DNA of 17,792 nucleotides from Stenotrophomonas maltophilia (GCA_002386405.1 DGIP01000258.1:1-17792); one strand, 5' to 3'; positions 1-13,268 are shown, counted from the stretch's first letter. Notes: generated by a model not told the origin, from the letters alone. Translations and numbers: made by a program.

Positions 1-224
1 GTGGTGTCTGCTAGGGCCGTGGTCGCGGCAGCGGGCTGCGCGCTTGCTGCGGCCGGCGCGGTTGCGGCCGCTGCCGGTGCGCTGGGGCTGTCAAGCAGCT
101 GCAACTGGGCTACGCCGCTGGGCGTGGCGGGCGGCGCCGGCGCGGGTTCGCCGCGCAGCATCCACCACAGCGCAACGCCCACGTTGAGGATGGCCAGTAC
201 GACGATCAGGGCACGGGTAAGCAT
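1..224 (-). CDS. Single-pass membrane protein with Pro/Ala-rich linker, N-terminal part (probable SPOR-domain protein)
   Basis: The gene starts at ATG 224-222 and runs off the left edge after 74 codons with no stop, so only the N-terminus is visible. The protein begins MLTRALIVVLAILNVGVALW, a short basic start followed by one hydrophobic segment (about residues 4-22). A linker very rich in Ala and Pro follows to the edge. This is a type II single-pass inner-membrane topology with a periplasmic linker. It lies 9 bases after the coaX stop, and an AGGA at the coaX stop codon can serve as ribosome binding site, so it probably ends the uvrA-coaX run. In Xanthomonads I associate the gene after coaX with a SPOR (peptidoglycan-binding) protein; that domain would lie outside the window, so the family name is inference. 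The membrane anchor and linker are seen directly. Confidence 0.6.
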   Translation of the reverse strand, partial: MLTRALIVVLAILNVGVALWWMLRGEPAPAPPATPSGVAQLQLLDSPSAPAAAATAPAAASAQPAAATTALADT

Positions 225-233
225 GCGCCGATC

Positions 234-971
234 CTACCGCGACGCCGGTGGCTGGTGCACCGCCCAGCGCGCGAGACCATCGAGTACCAATGCCGGTTGG
301 AACTGCGCATCGGCCAGCAACGGCATCAGCGCCGGTGCGCCACCGCCATGCACCAGCAACGCGGGCACCTTGCCCAGCACGGCGGCGGCCTGCACGCGGC
401 TGCGTTCGATCAACGCGACAGCTGCGCCATCGCAGCCGGACGCGAGTGCGTCGGCGGTGTCGTTGGCGAACTCGCTGTAATCGCCGCCCTGCGCAGGCAG
501 CTGCACCGCGCGTGCATGCAAGGCTTCGCGCATGGTGGTTGGCGAGGCAGCAATACGGCCGCCGTGATGCTGGCCCTCGGCATCAAGCAGGTCGATGGTG
601 AGCGCGGTGCCGACGCCGGCCACGACCACGGCTTCGTGCCGTTCGGCGGCGGCGATCAGCGCGAGATAGCGGTCCACCCCGAACTTCGACGGATCGGCGT
701 AGGCGATGCGCACGCCGGCGCAGCTGGCTTCGGTTTTGGCCACGCGAACGTGGGCGAAGCCCGCGCGCAGTACCTCGAGCATGCTGGCGGTGAGCGCAGC
801 GGCGGCCACGCTGGCCACATACGCAGTGTCACCGCTGGGCAGCTGCGCCAGCGCATCGGCCGGCATCGCTTCGGCGCCATGCGGCCATGCCTGCACGTCA
901 CCCGCGCGGATGCCCTGCAGCGGGGCGAACTTGAACCGCGAATTCCCCAGGTCGAACAACCAATCGCTCAT
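234..971 (-). CDS. coaX: Type III pantothenate kinase
   Basis: This cytoplasmic kinase phosphorylates pantothenate to 4'-phosphopantothenate, the first step of coenzyme A synthesis. The 245 residues match the usual CoaX length. Visible ASKHA-fold motifs are the N-terminal phosphate loop DLGNSRFK (residues 7-14), the PSKFGVDR block (94-101) whose Asp100 corresponds to the catalytic base, and VGTALTIDLLD (120-130) with a second acidic site. A GGRI segment follows at 137-140. Type III enzymes need a monovalent cation and are not strongly feedback-inhibited by CoA; that is family knowledge. The ATG overlaps the stop of the upstream chimeric gene as ATGA, indicating translational coupling. In many bacteria coaX follows birA directly, which fits the BirA-derived 3' half of its neighbour. 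Confidence 0.95.
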   Translation of the reverse strand: MSDWLFDLGNSRFKFAPLQGIRAGDVQAWPHGAEAMPADALAQLPSGDTAYVASVAAAALTASMLEVLRAGFAHVRVAKTEASCAGVRIAYADPSKFGVDRYLALIAAAERHEAVVVAGVGTALTIDLLDAEGQHHGGRIAASPTTMREALHARAVQLPAQGGDYSEFANDTADALASGCDGAAVALIERSRVQAAAVLGKVPALLVHGGGAPALMPLLADAQFQPALVLDGLARWAVHQPPASR

Positions 972-1626
972 TGCGCCCTCACGCTGACTTCCCCGGCATG
1001 GAACACCCGTTCGCTGCCGTCGATGCGCACGCGCAGCGCGCCATCGTCGGCCAGCCCCAGCGCCTGCCCTTCATGCATCACACCGCCATCGTCCACCCGC
1101 ACCGTGCGTCCGGCCAGGCTGTCCAGCGCGGCATAGCGTGGCAGGAACGGGGCCAGGCCGTCGCGCTCGAATTCTTCCAGGGCCGGCAGCAGGGCCTGCA
1201 GCAGCCAGGCCACCACTGCGTTGCGTTCGATGTCGTTGCCCAGCAGCGTGGCCAGGTCGGTCCACGGCTGGGTGATATCGGCGGCGAACGCGGCCGGCAT
1301 GCGCACGTTGATGCCCAGCCCGATCACCGCGCGCGCCGGGCCGGCGAACTCGCCGCCGCCTTCGACCAGCAGGCCGCCGAGCTTTTGCCCGTCCACCACG
1401 ATGTCGTTGGGCCACACGATCGGCAGGCGGTAGTTGACGTTGGTCGCCGCCACCACCGGGGCGATGCGGTCGGTCATCGAAACGCCTTCCACGCCCAGCA
1501 TCCAGCGCACGCGCGCCTCTTCCAGGTAGGAAATGTACTTGGCGTTGTTGACGTGCCCCATGCTGTCCATGTCGCGCCAGCGCACGCTGATCGGTACGCG
1601 GGCCAGGATCTTGTGTTCGCTGCTCA

Positions 1627-1627
<1 letters not shown>
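968..1627 (-). CDS. Chimeric gene: N-half of an acyl-CoA thioesterase (hot-dog fold) fused in frame to the C-half of biotin-protein ligase BirA
   Basis: The open frame encodes 219 residues built from two unrelated families. Residues 1-70 carry the N-terminal signature of YbgC/FadM-like 4HBT thioesterases: VRWRDMDSMGHVNNAKY (15-31), including the family Asp and the GHVNN turn, then YLEEARVRW. From residue 71 the sequence becomes the BirA catalytic core: VWPNDIVVDGQKLGGLLVE (71-89), GLGINV (103-108), and the small C-terminal SH3-like domain ending near residue 219. Lys82 matches the BirA lysine that contacts biotin. The BirA N-terminal helix-turn-helix and the GRGRxG biotin/AMP loop are absent, as is the second half of the thioesterase. 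Neither fold looks complete, so biotin ligase activity is not expected. Its ATG overlaps the uvrA stop (TAATG), and its TGA overlaps the coaX ATG. Both parts are undamaged up to the junction, implying a recent deletion or an assembly collapse. Confidence 0.85.
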
Positions 1628-4632
<3,005 letters not shown>

Positions 4633-4676
4633 GGGGGATCCGTTGAAAGTGGGGCAAGCGGAGACGGCAATCGGTC

Positions 4677-4705
4677 AGCCTACCGAGCTTGGGATTTGGG
4701 GGCAA
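4677..4705 (-). promoter_or_regulatory. Candidate sigma70 promoter of uvrA
   Basis: Read on the minus strand, TTGCCC (4705-4700) is followed after 17 bases by TAGGCT (4682-4677). This places the start of transcription about 35-40 bases before the uvrA ATG. The spacing is ideal but both hexamers are imperfect, so this is a plausible rather than a firm call. Confidence 0.4.
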
Positions 4706-4727
4706 TCGGCGACATTGCCAGCCCCTT

Positions 4728-4744
4728 GTCTCATCTATTGAGAC
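4728..4744. promoter_or_regulatory. Perfect inverted repeat between uvrA and rplU
   Basis: GTCTCA (4728-4733) and TGAGAC (4739-4744) are perfect inverted copies separated by five bases. The repeat lies upstream of the candidate uvrA promoter and upstream of the rplU promoter. It could be a protein-binding dyad or a small hairpin. I do not recognise it as a known operator. Confidence 0.3.
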
Positions 4745-4751
4745 CGCCGGG

Positions 4752-4776
4752 CCCTGAACCTGAACGGGGTTCAGGG
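4752..4776. repeat. Strong 9-bp hairpin in the uvrA-rplU intergenic region
   Basis: CCCTGAACC (4752-4760) pairs perfectly with GGTTCAGGG (4768-4776) around a seven-base loop. No T-run follows on either strand, so it is not a typical rho-independent terminator. It sits 27 bases upstream of the rplU -35 box. A role as transcription insulator or binding site is possible but unproven. Confidence 0.45.
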
Positions 4777-4802
4777 GGTGGCGGCCAAAAGCAGGGGGTG
4801 GG

Positions 4803-4832
4803 TTGACCCGGGCCGGGGTGAGTCATTAAAAT
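4803..4832 (+). promoter_or_regulatory. sigma70-type promoter of rplU-rpmA
   Basis: TTGACC (4803-4808) is followed after 18 bases by TAAAAT (4827-4832). Both hexamers match the consensus at five of six positions, and the AT-rich -10 stands out from GC-rich surroundings. Transcription would begin near 4839, giving a leader of about 60 bases before the rplU ATG. The strength fits a ribosomal protein operon. Confidence 0.7.
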
Positions 4833-4839
4833 CCCGCTT

Positions 4840-4862
4840 CTGTCCGCCCTCGATGGCGGCAG
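4840..4862 (+). promoter_or_regulatory. 5'-terminal leader hairpin of the rplU transcript
   Basis: CCGCC (4844-4848) pairs with GGCGG (4855-4859) around a six-base loop. The stem extends through CTG (4840-4842) and CAG (4860-4862) past a single bulged T. It begins at the predicted start of transcription, so the mRNA would carry a stem-loop at its 5' end. A second weak pairing, GACCA (4869-4873) with TGGTC (4894-4898), would place the Shine-Dalgarno in its loop. Any autoregulatory role is inference. Confidence 0.4.
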
Positions 4863-4898
4863 TCCATAGACCACAATAACTACAGAGGAAGTCTGGTC

Positions 4899-5216
4899 AT
4901 GTACGCAGTACTGGTAACCGGCGGTAAGCAATACCGCGTGGCGCAGGGCGAAACGCTCCGCGTTGAAAAGCTCGAAGTCGAAGTCGGCAACGAGATCAAG
5001 TTCGAAGAAATCCTGATGCTGGGTGACAGCGATGGCATCAAGCTGGGCGACGCTCTGAGCGGCGCTTCGGTCACCGCCAAGGTCGTGTCGCAGGGTCGTG
5101 CTGACAAGGTCCGGATCATCAAGTTCCGTCGCCGTAAGCACCACATGAAGCGCCAGGGTCACCGTCAGTACTACACCGAAATCGAGATCACCGGCATCGC
5201 CGGTGGCAGCAAGTAA
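4899..5216 (+). CDS. rplU: 50S ribosomal protein L21
   Basis: L21 is a structural protein of the large ribosomal subunit that binds 23S rRNA. The 105-residue product begins [18 protein letters not shown], the typical L21 N-terminus. It carries the basic [19 protein letters not shown] segment near residues 75-94 that is the family hallmark in the RNA-binding region. The length is normal. A clear Shine-Dalgarno, AGAGGAAG at 4884-4891, precedes the ATG by seven bases. The gene ends with tandem TAA TAA stops and is followed 15 bases later by rpmA, its usual partner, so the two are almost certainly cotranscribed from the promoter at 4803. Confidence 0.98.
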   Translation: MYAVLVTGGKQYRVAQGETLRVEKLEVEVGNEIKFEEILMLGDSDGIKLGDALSGASVTAKVVSQGRADKVRIIKFRRRKHHMKRQGHRQYYTEIEITGIAGGSK

Positions 5217-5231
5217 TAAGGAGAAGCAGTC

Positions 5232-5492
5232 ATGGCACATAAAAAGGGCGTAGGCTCATCGCGCAACGGTCGCGACTCCAACCCGAAGTACCTCGGCGTC
5301 AAGATCTTCGGTGGCCAGGCCATCGATGCCGGCAACATCATCGTGCGTCAGCGCGGCACCCAGTTCCACCCGGGTACCGGCGTCGGCCTCGGCCGTGACC
5401 ACACCCTGTTCGCGCTCGTCGACGGCAAGGTGGAGTTCTCGGTGAAGGGCCCGAAGAAGCGTCGTACCGTCAGCGTCGTCGCCGAAGCCTGA
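5232..5492 (+). CDS. rpmA: 50S ribosomal protein L27
   Basis: L27 lies next to the peptidyl transferase centre, with its N-terminal tail reaching the tRNA acceptor ends. The 86-residue product begins [20 protein letters not shown], the typical Gram-negative form with no cleavable N-terminal extension. The [21 protein letters not shown] core follows at about residues 28-49. A strong AAGGAG (5218-5223) overlaps the tandem rplU stop codons and sets the ATG. A rho-independent terminator begins 48 bases after the stop, so rplU-rpmA form a two-gene unit, with obgE beyond it served by readthrough or its own start. Confidence 0.98.
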   Translation: MAHKKGVGSSRNGRDSNPKYLGVKIFGGQAIDAGNIIVRQRGTQFHPGTGVGLGRDHTLFALVDGKVEFSVKGPKKRRTVSVVAEA

Positions 5493-5539
5493 GCTTCGCG
5501 ATACGCAGGCGCCCCCGCCCCGGCGTGGGGCCGCTGACG

Positions 5540-5570
5540 AAAGCCCCGCTTCGGCGGGGTTTTTGTTTTT
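5540..5570 (+). terminator. Rho-independent terminator after rpmA
   Basis: CCCCGC (5544-5549), a TTCG tetraloop and GCGGGG (5554-5559) form a perfect GC stem, followed by a T-run with one interruption to 5570. The AAAG before the stem can extend pairing into the T-run. The UUCG loop is exceptionally stable. It should reduce but perhaps not abolish readthrough into obgE. Confidence 0.88.
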
Positions 5571-5578
5571 CACGTTAG

Positions 5579-6682
<1,104 letters not shown>

Positions 6683-6704
6683 CGCTGTTCGTGCTTCAAA
6701 GGGG

Positions 6705-6727
6705 AACCCGGCTTCGGCCGGGTTTTT
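6705..6727 (+). terminator. Rho-independent terminator after obgE
   Basis: AACCCGGC (6705-6712), a TTCG loop and GCCGGGTT (6717-6724) form a perfect 8-bp stem, with a T-run at 6723-6727. It starts 22 bases after the obgE stop. It faces the rpsT terminator, from which it is separated by a SMAG repeat. Confidence 0.88.
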
Positions 6728-6737
6728 CCGTTTTGCC

Positions 6738-6760
6738 GTAGAGCCACGCCCTGCGTGGCT
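6738..6760 (+). repeat. SMAG-type GTAG palindromic repeat, copy 1
   Basis: A GTAG tetranucleotide (6738-6741) heads a perfect 8-bp stem, AGCCACGC (6742-6749) with GCGTGGCT (6753-6760), around a three-base loop. The same element recurs at 8867-8889, with identity extending two bases past the stem. GTAG-headed palindromes are the SMAG family of extragenic repeats in Stenotrophomonas maltophilia. They are mobilised by RAYT transposases encoded elsewhere; none is encoded here. Confidence 0.8.
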
Positions 6761-6775
6761 GCAGTCAGGCAACGC

Positions 6776-6799
6776 AAAAAACCCGGCCTGGGCCGGGTT
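6776..6799 (-). terminator. Rho-independent terminator of rpsT
   Basis: On the minus strand AACCCGGCC (6799-6791) and GGCCGGGTT (6788-6780) form a perfect 9-bp stem with a two-base loop, followed by six T residues (complement of 6776-6781). It lies 40 bases after the rpsT stop. The short loop is atypical but the stem and T-run are strong. Confidence 0.85.
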
Positions 6800-6839
6800 C
6801 TTGTACCGCACGCCGCGCCAGGCGCGGCGTTGCGCCGTA

Positions 6840-7109
6840 TCAGGCGGCCTTGAGGGCCTTGATGCGCGCGGTCAGGCGGCTCTTATGGCGAGCAGCCTTG
6901 TTCTTGTGGATCAGACCACGCGAGCTGAAACGGTCGAGGATCGGCTGGGCGACGGCAAAGGCTGCCTCGGCGCCGGCGGCATCATTGGCGTCGAGCGCCT
7001 TGATCACCTTCTTGACAGCGGTGCGCAGCATCGAACGCTGAGCCGTATTGCGCGCGTTGCGCACGACGGTCTGCTTGGCGCGCTTCTTGGCGGACTTGAT
7101 ATTGGCCAC
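6840..7109 (-). CDS. rpsT: 30S ribosomal protein S20
   Basis: S20 binds 16S rRNA early in 30S assembly. The 89-residue product begins [20 protein letters not shown] and contains the alpha-helical, Lys/Arg/Ala-rich composition typical of the family, ending [12 protein letters not shown]. The start codon is GTG (7109-7107), not ATG, with AGGAAA at 7123-7118 serving as ribosome binding site about eight bases upstream. E. coli rpsT also uses a non-ATG start and is translationally autoregulated; whether that applies here is inference. It is a single-gene unit with its own promoter (7186-7158) and terminator, convergent with obgE and divergent from murJ. Confidence 0.97.
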   Translation of the reverse strand: MANIKSAKKRAKQTVVRNARNTAQRSMLRTAVKKVIKALDANDAAGAEAAFAVAQPILDRFSSRGLIHKNKAARHKSRLTARIKALKAA

Positions 7110-7157
7110 AGTGGTGGTTTCCTGAAAAATCGGTGTAATGGGAACAGCAAGCTGGAA

Positions 7158-7186
7158 AGTATGATGGCTCGAAAAATGTACGTCAA
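7158..7186 (-). promoter_or_regulatory. sigma70-type promoter of rpsT
   Basis: On the minus strand TTGACG (7186-7181) is followed by a 17-base spacer and CATACT (7163-7158). Two further TTGAC hexamers, TTGACA (7198-7193) and TTGACT (7191-7186), lie directly upstream. The leader to the GTG would be about 40 bases. The -10 overlaps a TATGAT reading toward murJ. Confidence 0.65.
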
Positions 7187-7210
7187 GTCAATTGTCAAGA
7201 GGAAACACGG

Positions 7211-8830
7211 GTGAGTTCACCAAGGATGTTGCGCGGGCTGCTGTCTTTCAGCAGCATGACCATGATTTCGCGGGTGCTGGGGCTGGTCCGCGACCTGGCC
7301 GTCACCACCACGTTCGGCACCAATGCGGTGACCGACGCCTTCTGGGTCGCCTTCCGGGTGCCCAACTTCCTGCGCCGCCTGTTCGCGGAAGGCTCGTTCG
7401 CCACCGCCTTCGTGCCGGTGTTCACGGAAGTGAAGGAAACCCGTTCACATGAGGAGCTGCGCGAGCTGATGTCGCGCGTGGCCGGCACCCTGGGCGCGGT
7501 GCTGCTGCTGGTCACCGCGCTGGCGCTGATCTTCGCCCCGCAGCTGGCCACCCTGTTCTCCAGCGGGGTCGACACCGACCCGGCCAAGCACGGCCTGCTG
7601 GTGGACCTGTTCCGGCTGACCTTCCCGTTCCTGCTGTTCGTCTCGCTCACCGCGTTGGCCGGTGGCGCGCTCAACAGCTTCCAGCGCTTCGCCATGCCGG
7701 CGCTGACCCCGGTGATCCTCAACCTGTGCATGATCGCCGGCGCGCTGTGGCTGGCGCCGCGGCTGGGCGGCACCCCGGAAAAGCAGATCCTGGCGCTGGG
7801 CTGGGCCGTGCTGGCCGCTGGCGTGCTGCAGCTGCTGTTCCAGCTGCCGTCGCTGAAGGGCATCAACCTGCTCACCCTGCCGCGCTGGGGCTGGAAACAC
7901 CCGGGCGTGCGCAAGGTGCTGACCCTGATGGTGCCGACCCTGTTCGGCTCCTCGGTGGCCCAGATCAACCTGCTGCTGGATACCGTGATCGCGGCCAAGC
8001 TGACCGACGGCTCGCAGTCCTGGCTGTCGCTGGCCGACCGCTTCCTGGAACTGCCGCTGGGCGTGTTCGGGGTGGCGCTGGGCACGGTGATCCTGCCGGC
8101 GCTGGCCCGTCACCATGTCAGTACCGACAAGGCCGGCTTCTCCAGCGCGCTGGACTGGGGCCTGCGCACCACGCTGCTGATCGCCGTGCCGGCCATGCTG
8201 GGCCTGATGCTGTTGGCCGAGCCGCTGATCGCCACGATCTTCCAGCACGGCCAGTTCACCGCCTTCGATACCCGCATGACCGCGCTGTCGGTGTACGGCC
8301 TGAGCTTCGCGCTGCCGGCCTTCGCCCTGCTCAAGGTGGTGCTGCCGGCGTTCTACGCCCGCCAGGACACCCGCACCCCGGTGCGGGCCGGCCTGGTCGC
8401 GCTGGTGGCCAACATGGTCTTCAACTTCGTCCTGCTGGCCGTGCTGTACCACGTGATGGTGCCCGAGGCGCTGAAGGCGCAGGGCGTGTGGGTGGCGCTG
8501 GGCAAGCAGCCGGGCCTGCACCTGGCGCTGAGCATTGCCAGCGCGCTGTCCAGTTACCTGAATCTTGGCCTGCTCTGGTACTGGCTGGGCAAGACCGACG
8601 TGTACCAGCCCAAGGCCGGCTGGGGCGGCTACGTGACCCGCCTGGGCCTGGCCTGTGCGGCCATGGTGGCGGTGCTGCTGGGCCTGCTGCAGCTGATGAC
8701 CGACTTCACCGACATGGACAAATGGCACCGGATCGGCAACCTCGCACTGCTGGTCGGCGGCGGTGGCCTGACCTACCTGCTGGCCCTGGTCGCCATGGGC
8801 TTCCGCCCGCGTCACCTGCGCGAGCATTGA
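7211..8830 (+). CDS. murJ: Lipid II flippase MurJ
   Basis: MurJ moves lipid II across the inner membrane for peptidoglycan synthesis. The 539-residue product is a polytopic MOP-superfamily protein. Its N-terminus has the family signature: SSMTMISRVLGLVRDLAVTT, TDAFWVAFRVPNFLRRLFAE and GSFATAFVPVF, spanning residues 14 to about 74 and including the conserved Arg residues lining the cavity. About 14 hydrophobic segments follow. The start is GTG 7211, set by AGAGGA (7198-7203) seven bases upstream; an in-frame ATG at 7226 would shorten it by five residues. E. coli MurJ is 511 residues. A TATGAT at 7160-7165 is the only good -10 candidate on this strand, without a clear -35. A SMAG repeat rather than a T-rich terminator follows the gene. 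Confidence 0.96.
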   Translation: MSSPRMLRGLLSFSSMTMISRVLGLVRDLAVTTTFGTNAVTDAFWVAFRVPNFLRRLFAEGSFATAFVPVFTEVKETRSHEELRELMSRVAGTLGAVLLLVTALALIFAPQLATLFSSGVDTDPAKHGLLVDLFRLTFPFLLFVSLTALAGGALNSFQRFAMPALTPVILNLCMIAGALWLAPRLGGTPEKQILALGWAVLAAGVLQLLFQLPSLKGINLLTLPRWGWKHPGVRKVLTLMVPTLFGSSVAQINLLLDTVIAAKLTDGSQSWLSLADRFLELPLGVFGVALGTVILPALARHHVSTDKAGFSSALDWGLRTTLLIAVPAMLGLMLLAEPLIATIFQHGQFTAFDTRMTALSVYGLSFALPAFALLKVVLPAFYARQDTRTPVRAGLVALVANMVFNFVLLAVLYHVMVPEALKAQGVWVALGKQPGLHLALSIASALSSYLNLGLLWYWLGKTDVYQPKAGWGGYVTRLGLACAAMVAVLLGLLQLMTDFTDMDKWHRIGNLALLVGGGGLTYLLALVAMGFRPRHLREH

Positions 8831-8866
8831 TCCAAGGCCCAGCCATCACCATCTCGGGCAAAGCGG

Positions 8867-8889
8867 GTAGAGCCACGCCCTGCGTGGCT
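8867..8889 (+). repeat. SMAG-type GTAG palindromic repeat, copy 2
   Basis: GTAG (8867-8870) heads the stem AGCCACGC (8871-8878), loop CCT, GCGTGGCT (8882-8889), identical to the copy at 6738-6760 including the loop and two bases beyond. It lies 36 bases after the murJ stop and in the same orientation as the first copy. The flanking bases differ, as expected for dispersed repeats. Confidence 0.8.
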
Positions 8890-8905
8890 GCCCCGGACAC
8901 CCGGC

Positions 8906-8911
8906 TATACT
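8906..8911 (+). promoter_or_regulatory. Candidate -10 box for the ribF-ileS-lspA unit
   Basis: TATACT stands 58 bases before the ribF ATG and is AT-rich against its surroundings. The -35 position at normal spacing falls in the 3' arm of the adjacent SMAG repeat and shows no good TTGACA match. The call rests on the -10 alone. Confidence 0.3.
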
Positions 8912-8963
8912 TGCCGGTCATGCATTGCGACAGATGGGCCCGGGTGGGCCGGATTCCGATCAG

Positions 8964-9907
8964 ATGACCAGGTTGTTCAGAAGCATCGAAGGCGGGCCTT
9001 TGTTCCCGCACGGAAGCGTGGTCTGCATCGGCGCATTCGACGGCCTGCACCTTGGCCATCGTGCGCTGGTGCGGCATGCGGCGGCGCGTGCCCGCGCGCT
9101 GGGCGTGCCCGCCGTGGCGGTCGCGTTCGAACCGCTGCCGCGCGAATACTTCGCCCAGGGCGAGCCGCCGCCGCGGCTGACCCTGGCCCGCGACAAGGTC
9201 ACGATCCTGCGCGATTTCGGCGTGGACGCCATCGGCCTGCTGCGTTTCGATGCGGCCATGGCCGCCATGCCGGCCGAAGCCTTCGTCGAACAGCTGCTGG
9301 TCAACCGCCTGGGCGCGCGCGAAGTGTGGATCGGGCCGGAGTTCTGCTTCGGCAACCGCCGTCGCGGTGACCTGGCCCTGCTGCAGGCCATGGGCGCCGA
9401 ACGCGGCTTCACCGCCGGCGAAATCGACCCGGTGGATTTCCACGGCGAGCGTATCTCCGCCACCCGCATCCGCCAGCTGCTGCGCGAAGGCGATTTCGCC
9501 CATGCCGCAGACCTGCTCGGCCGCCCGTATGCGATCGGGGGCAGGGTAGTGCGCGGGCGCCAGCTCGGCCGCACCCTCGGCTTCCCCACCGCCAACCTGC
9601 GCTTCCCGAAATCGCCGGCGCTGGCGGGCATCTATGCCACCTGGGTGCACGGCGTGTTCGACCAGCCGTGGCCGTCGGTATCCAGCTTCGGCACCCGTCC
9701 CACCGTGGACGGGGTGGAGCCGCTGCTGGAAGCGCACCTGTTCGATTTCCAGGGCGACCTGTACGGTCGGCATATCCAGGTTGAGTTCGTCGCCAAGCTG
9801 CGCGACGAAGAGAAGTTCCATGATCTGGCGGCATTGACCGACCAGATGCACCGTGACGCCGATCAGGCCCGTCACATCCTTTCCGAACACAGATTGCGAG
9901 CCACTGC

Positions 9908-9911
<4 letters not shown>
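8964..9911 (+). CDS. ribF: Bifunctional riboflavin kinase / FMN adenylyltransferase
   Basis: RibF converts riboflavin to FMN and then FAD in the cytoplasm. The 315-residue product has the N-terminal adenylyltransferase with the nucleotidyltransferase motif HLGH (residues 29-32, within [14 protein letters not shown]). An ISATRIR motif follows near residue 168. The C-terminal kinase domain shows GFPTAN (206-211) for ATP/Mg binding. I chose ATG 8964 ([11 protein letters not shown]) because family alignment starts just before [11 protein letters not shown]; in-frame TTG 8925 and ATG 8934 give extra residues that look non-homologous. The stop overlaps the ileS start as GTGA, so the two are translationally coupled. 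The 133-base region upstream holds a SMAG repeat and shows no FMN riboswitch. Confidence 0.95.
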
Positions 9912-12738
<2,827 letters not shown>

Positions 12739-12739
<1 letters not shown>

Positions 12740-13245
12740 TGGCCGCCGCACGTCCGCGTCCCAACGCACTGGTCTGGCTGCTGCTGTCGGCCGCCGTCAT
12801 CGGCCTGGACCAGTGGAGCAAGGCCTGGGTCCTTTCCAGCCTGCCCGAGTACCAGCCGGTAGCCGTCATCGACGGCTTCTGGAACTGGTACCGCACCTAC
12901 AACACCGGCGCAGCGTTCAGTTTCCTGAGCGACGCCGGTGGCTGGCAGCTGTGGTTCTTCACCGCGCTGGCGGTGGGCATCAGCGGCCTGATGGCCTTCT
13001 GGCTGTCGCGCACCCCGCGGGCCCACTGGCGCAGCGCCGTGCCGTACGCCCTGGTGATCGGCGGGGCCATCGGCAACGTCATCGACCGCCAGGTGCACGG
13101 CCACGTGGTCGATTTCATCCAGTGGTATGTGGGTGAGCACTACTGGCCCTCGTTCAACATCGCCGATGCGGCGATCGTGGTCGGCGCCTTGGGTATTGCG
13201 GTGTTTGGCCTGTTCGACGGCAAGACCGAGAAAAAAGCGGGATAA
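12739..13245 (+). CDS. lspA: Lipoprotein signal peptidase (signal peptidase II)
   Basis: LspA cleaves signal peptides from diacylglyceryl-modified prolipoproteins at the inner membrane. The 168-residue product has four hydrophobic segments (about residues 10-29, 68-90, 97-115 and 139-159). The aspartyl protease dyad is visible as Asp125 in GHVVDF and Asp143 in FNIADAAI. Also conserved are Asp24 (GLDQWSK), Asn55 (YNTGAAFS) and NVIDR (113-117). The ATG overlaps the ileS TGA by one base, so it is translationally coupled to ileS. The C-terminus is a short basic tail. The E. coli neighbour fkpB is not present between this gene and ispH. Confidence 0.97.
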
Positions 13246-13268
13246 TTCCCTCCAGTTCCCTGTATCAA

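Noticed and set aside
1..480. Plus-strand open frame at the left edge
   Set aside because: It crosses the coaX 3' end and the membrane-protein start on the other strand; its Ala-rich sequence is the antisense of the Pro/Ala linker.
4633..4898. LexA/SOS box in front of uvrA
   Set aside because: Neither the CTGT-N8-ACAG type nor a Xanthomonas-like TTAGTA...TACTAA type could be found; SOS control of this uvrA is not supported by the sequence.
8831..8963. FMN riboswitch upstream of ribF
   Set aside because: The 133-base gap is partly filled by a SMAG repeat and shows none of the conserved RFN-element segments.
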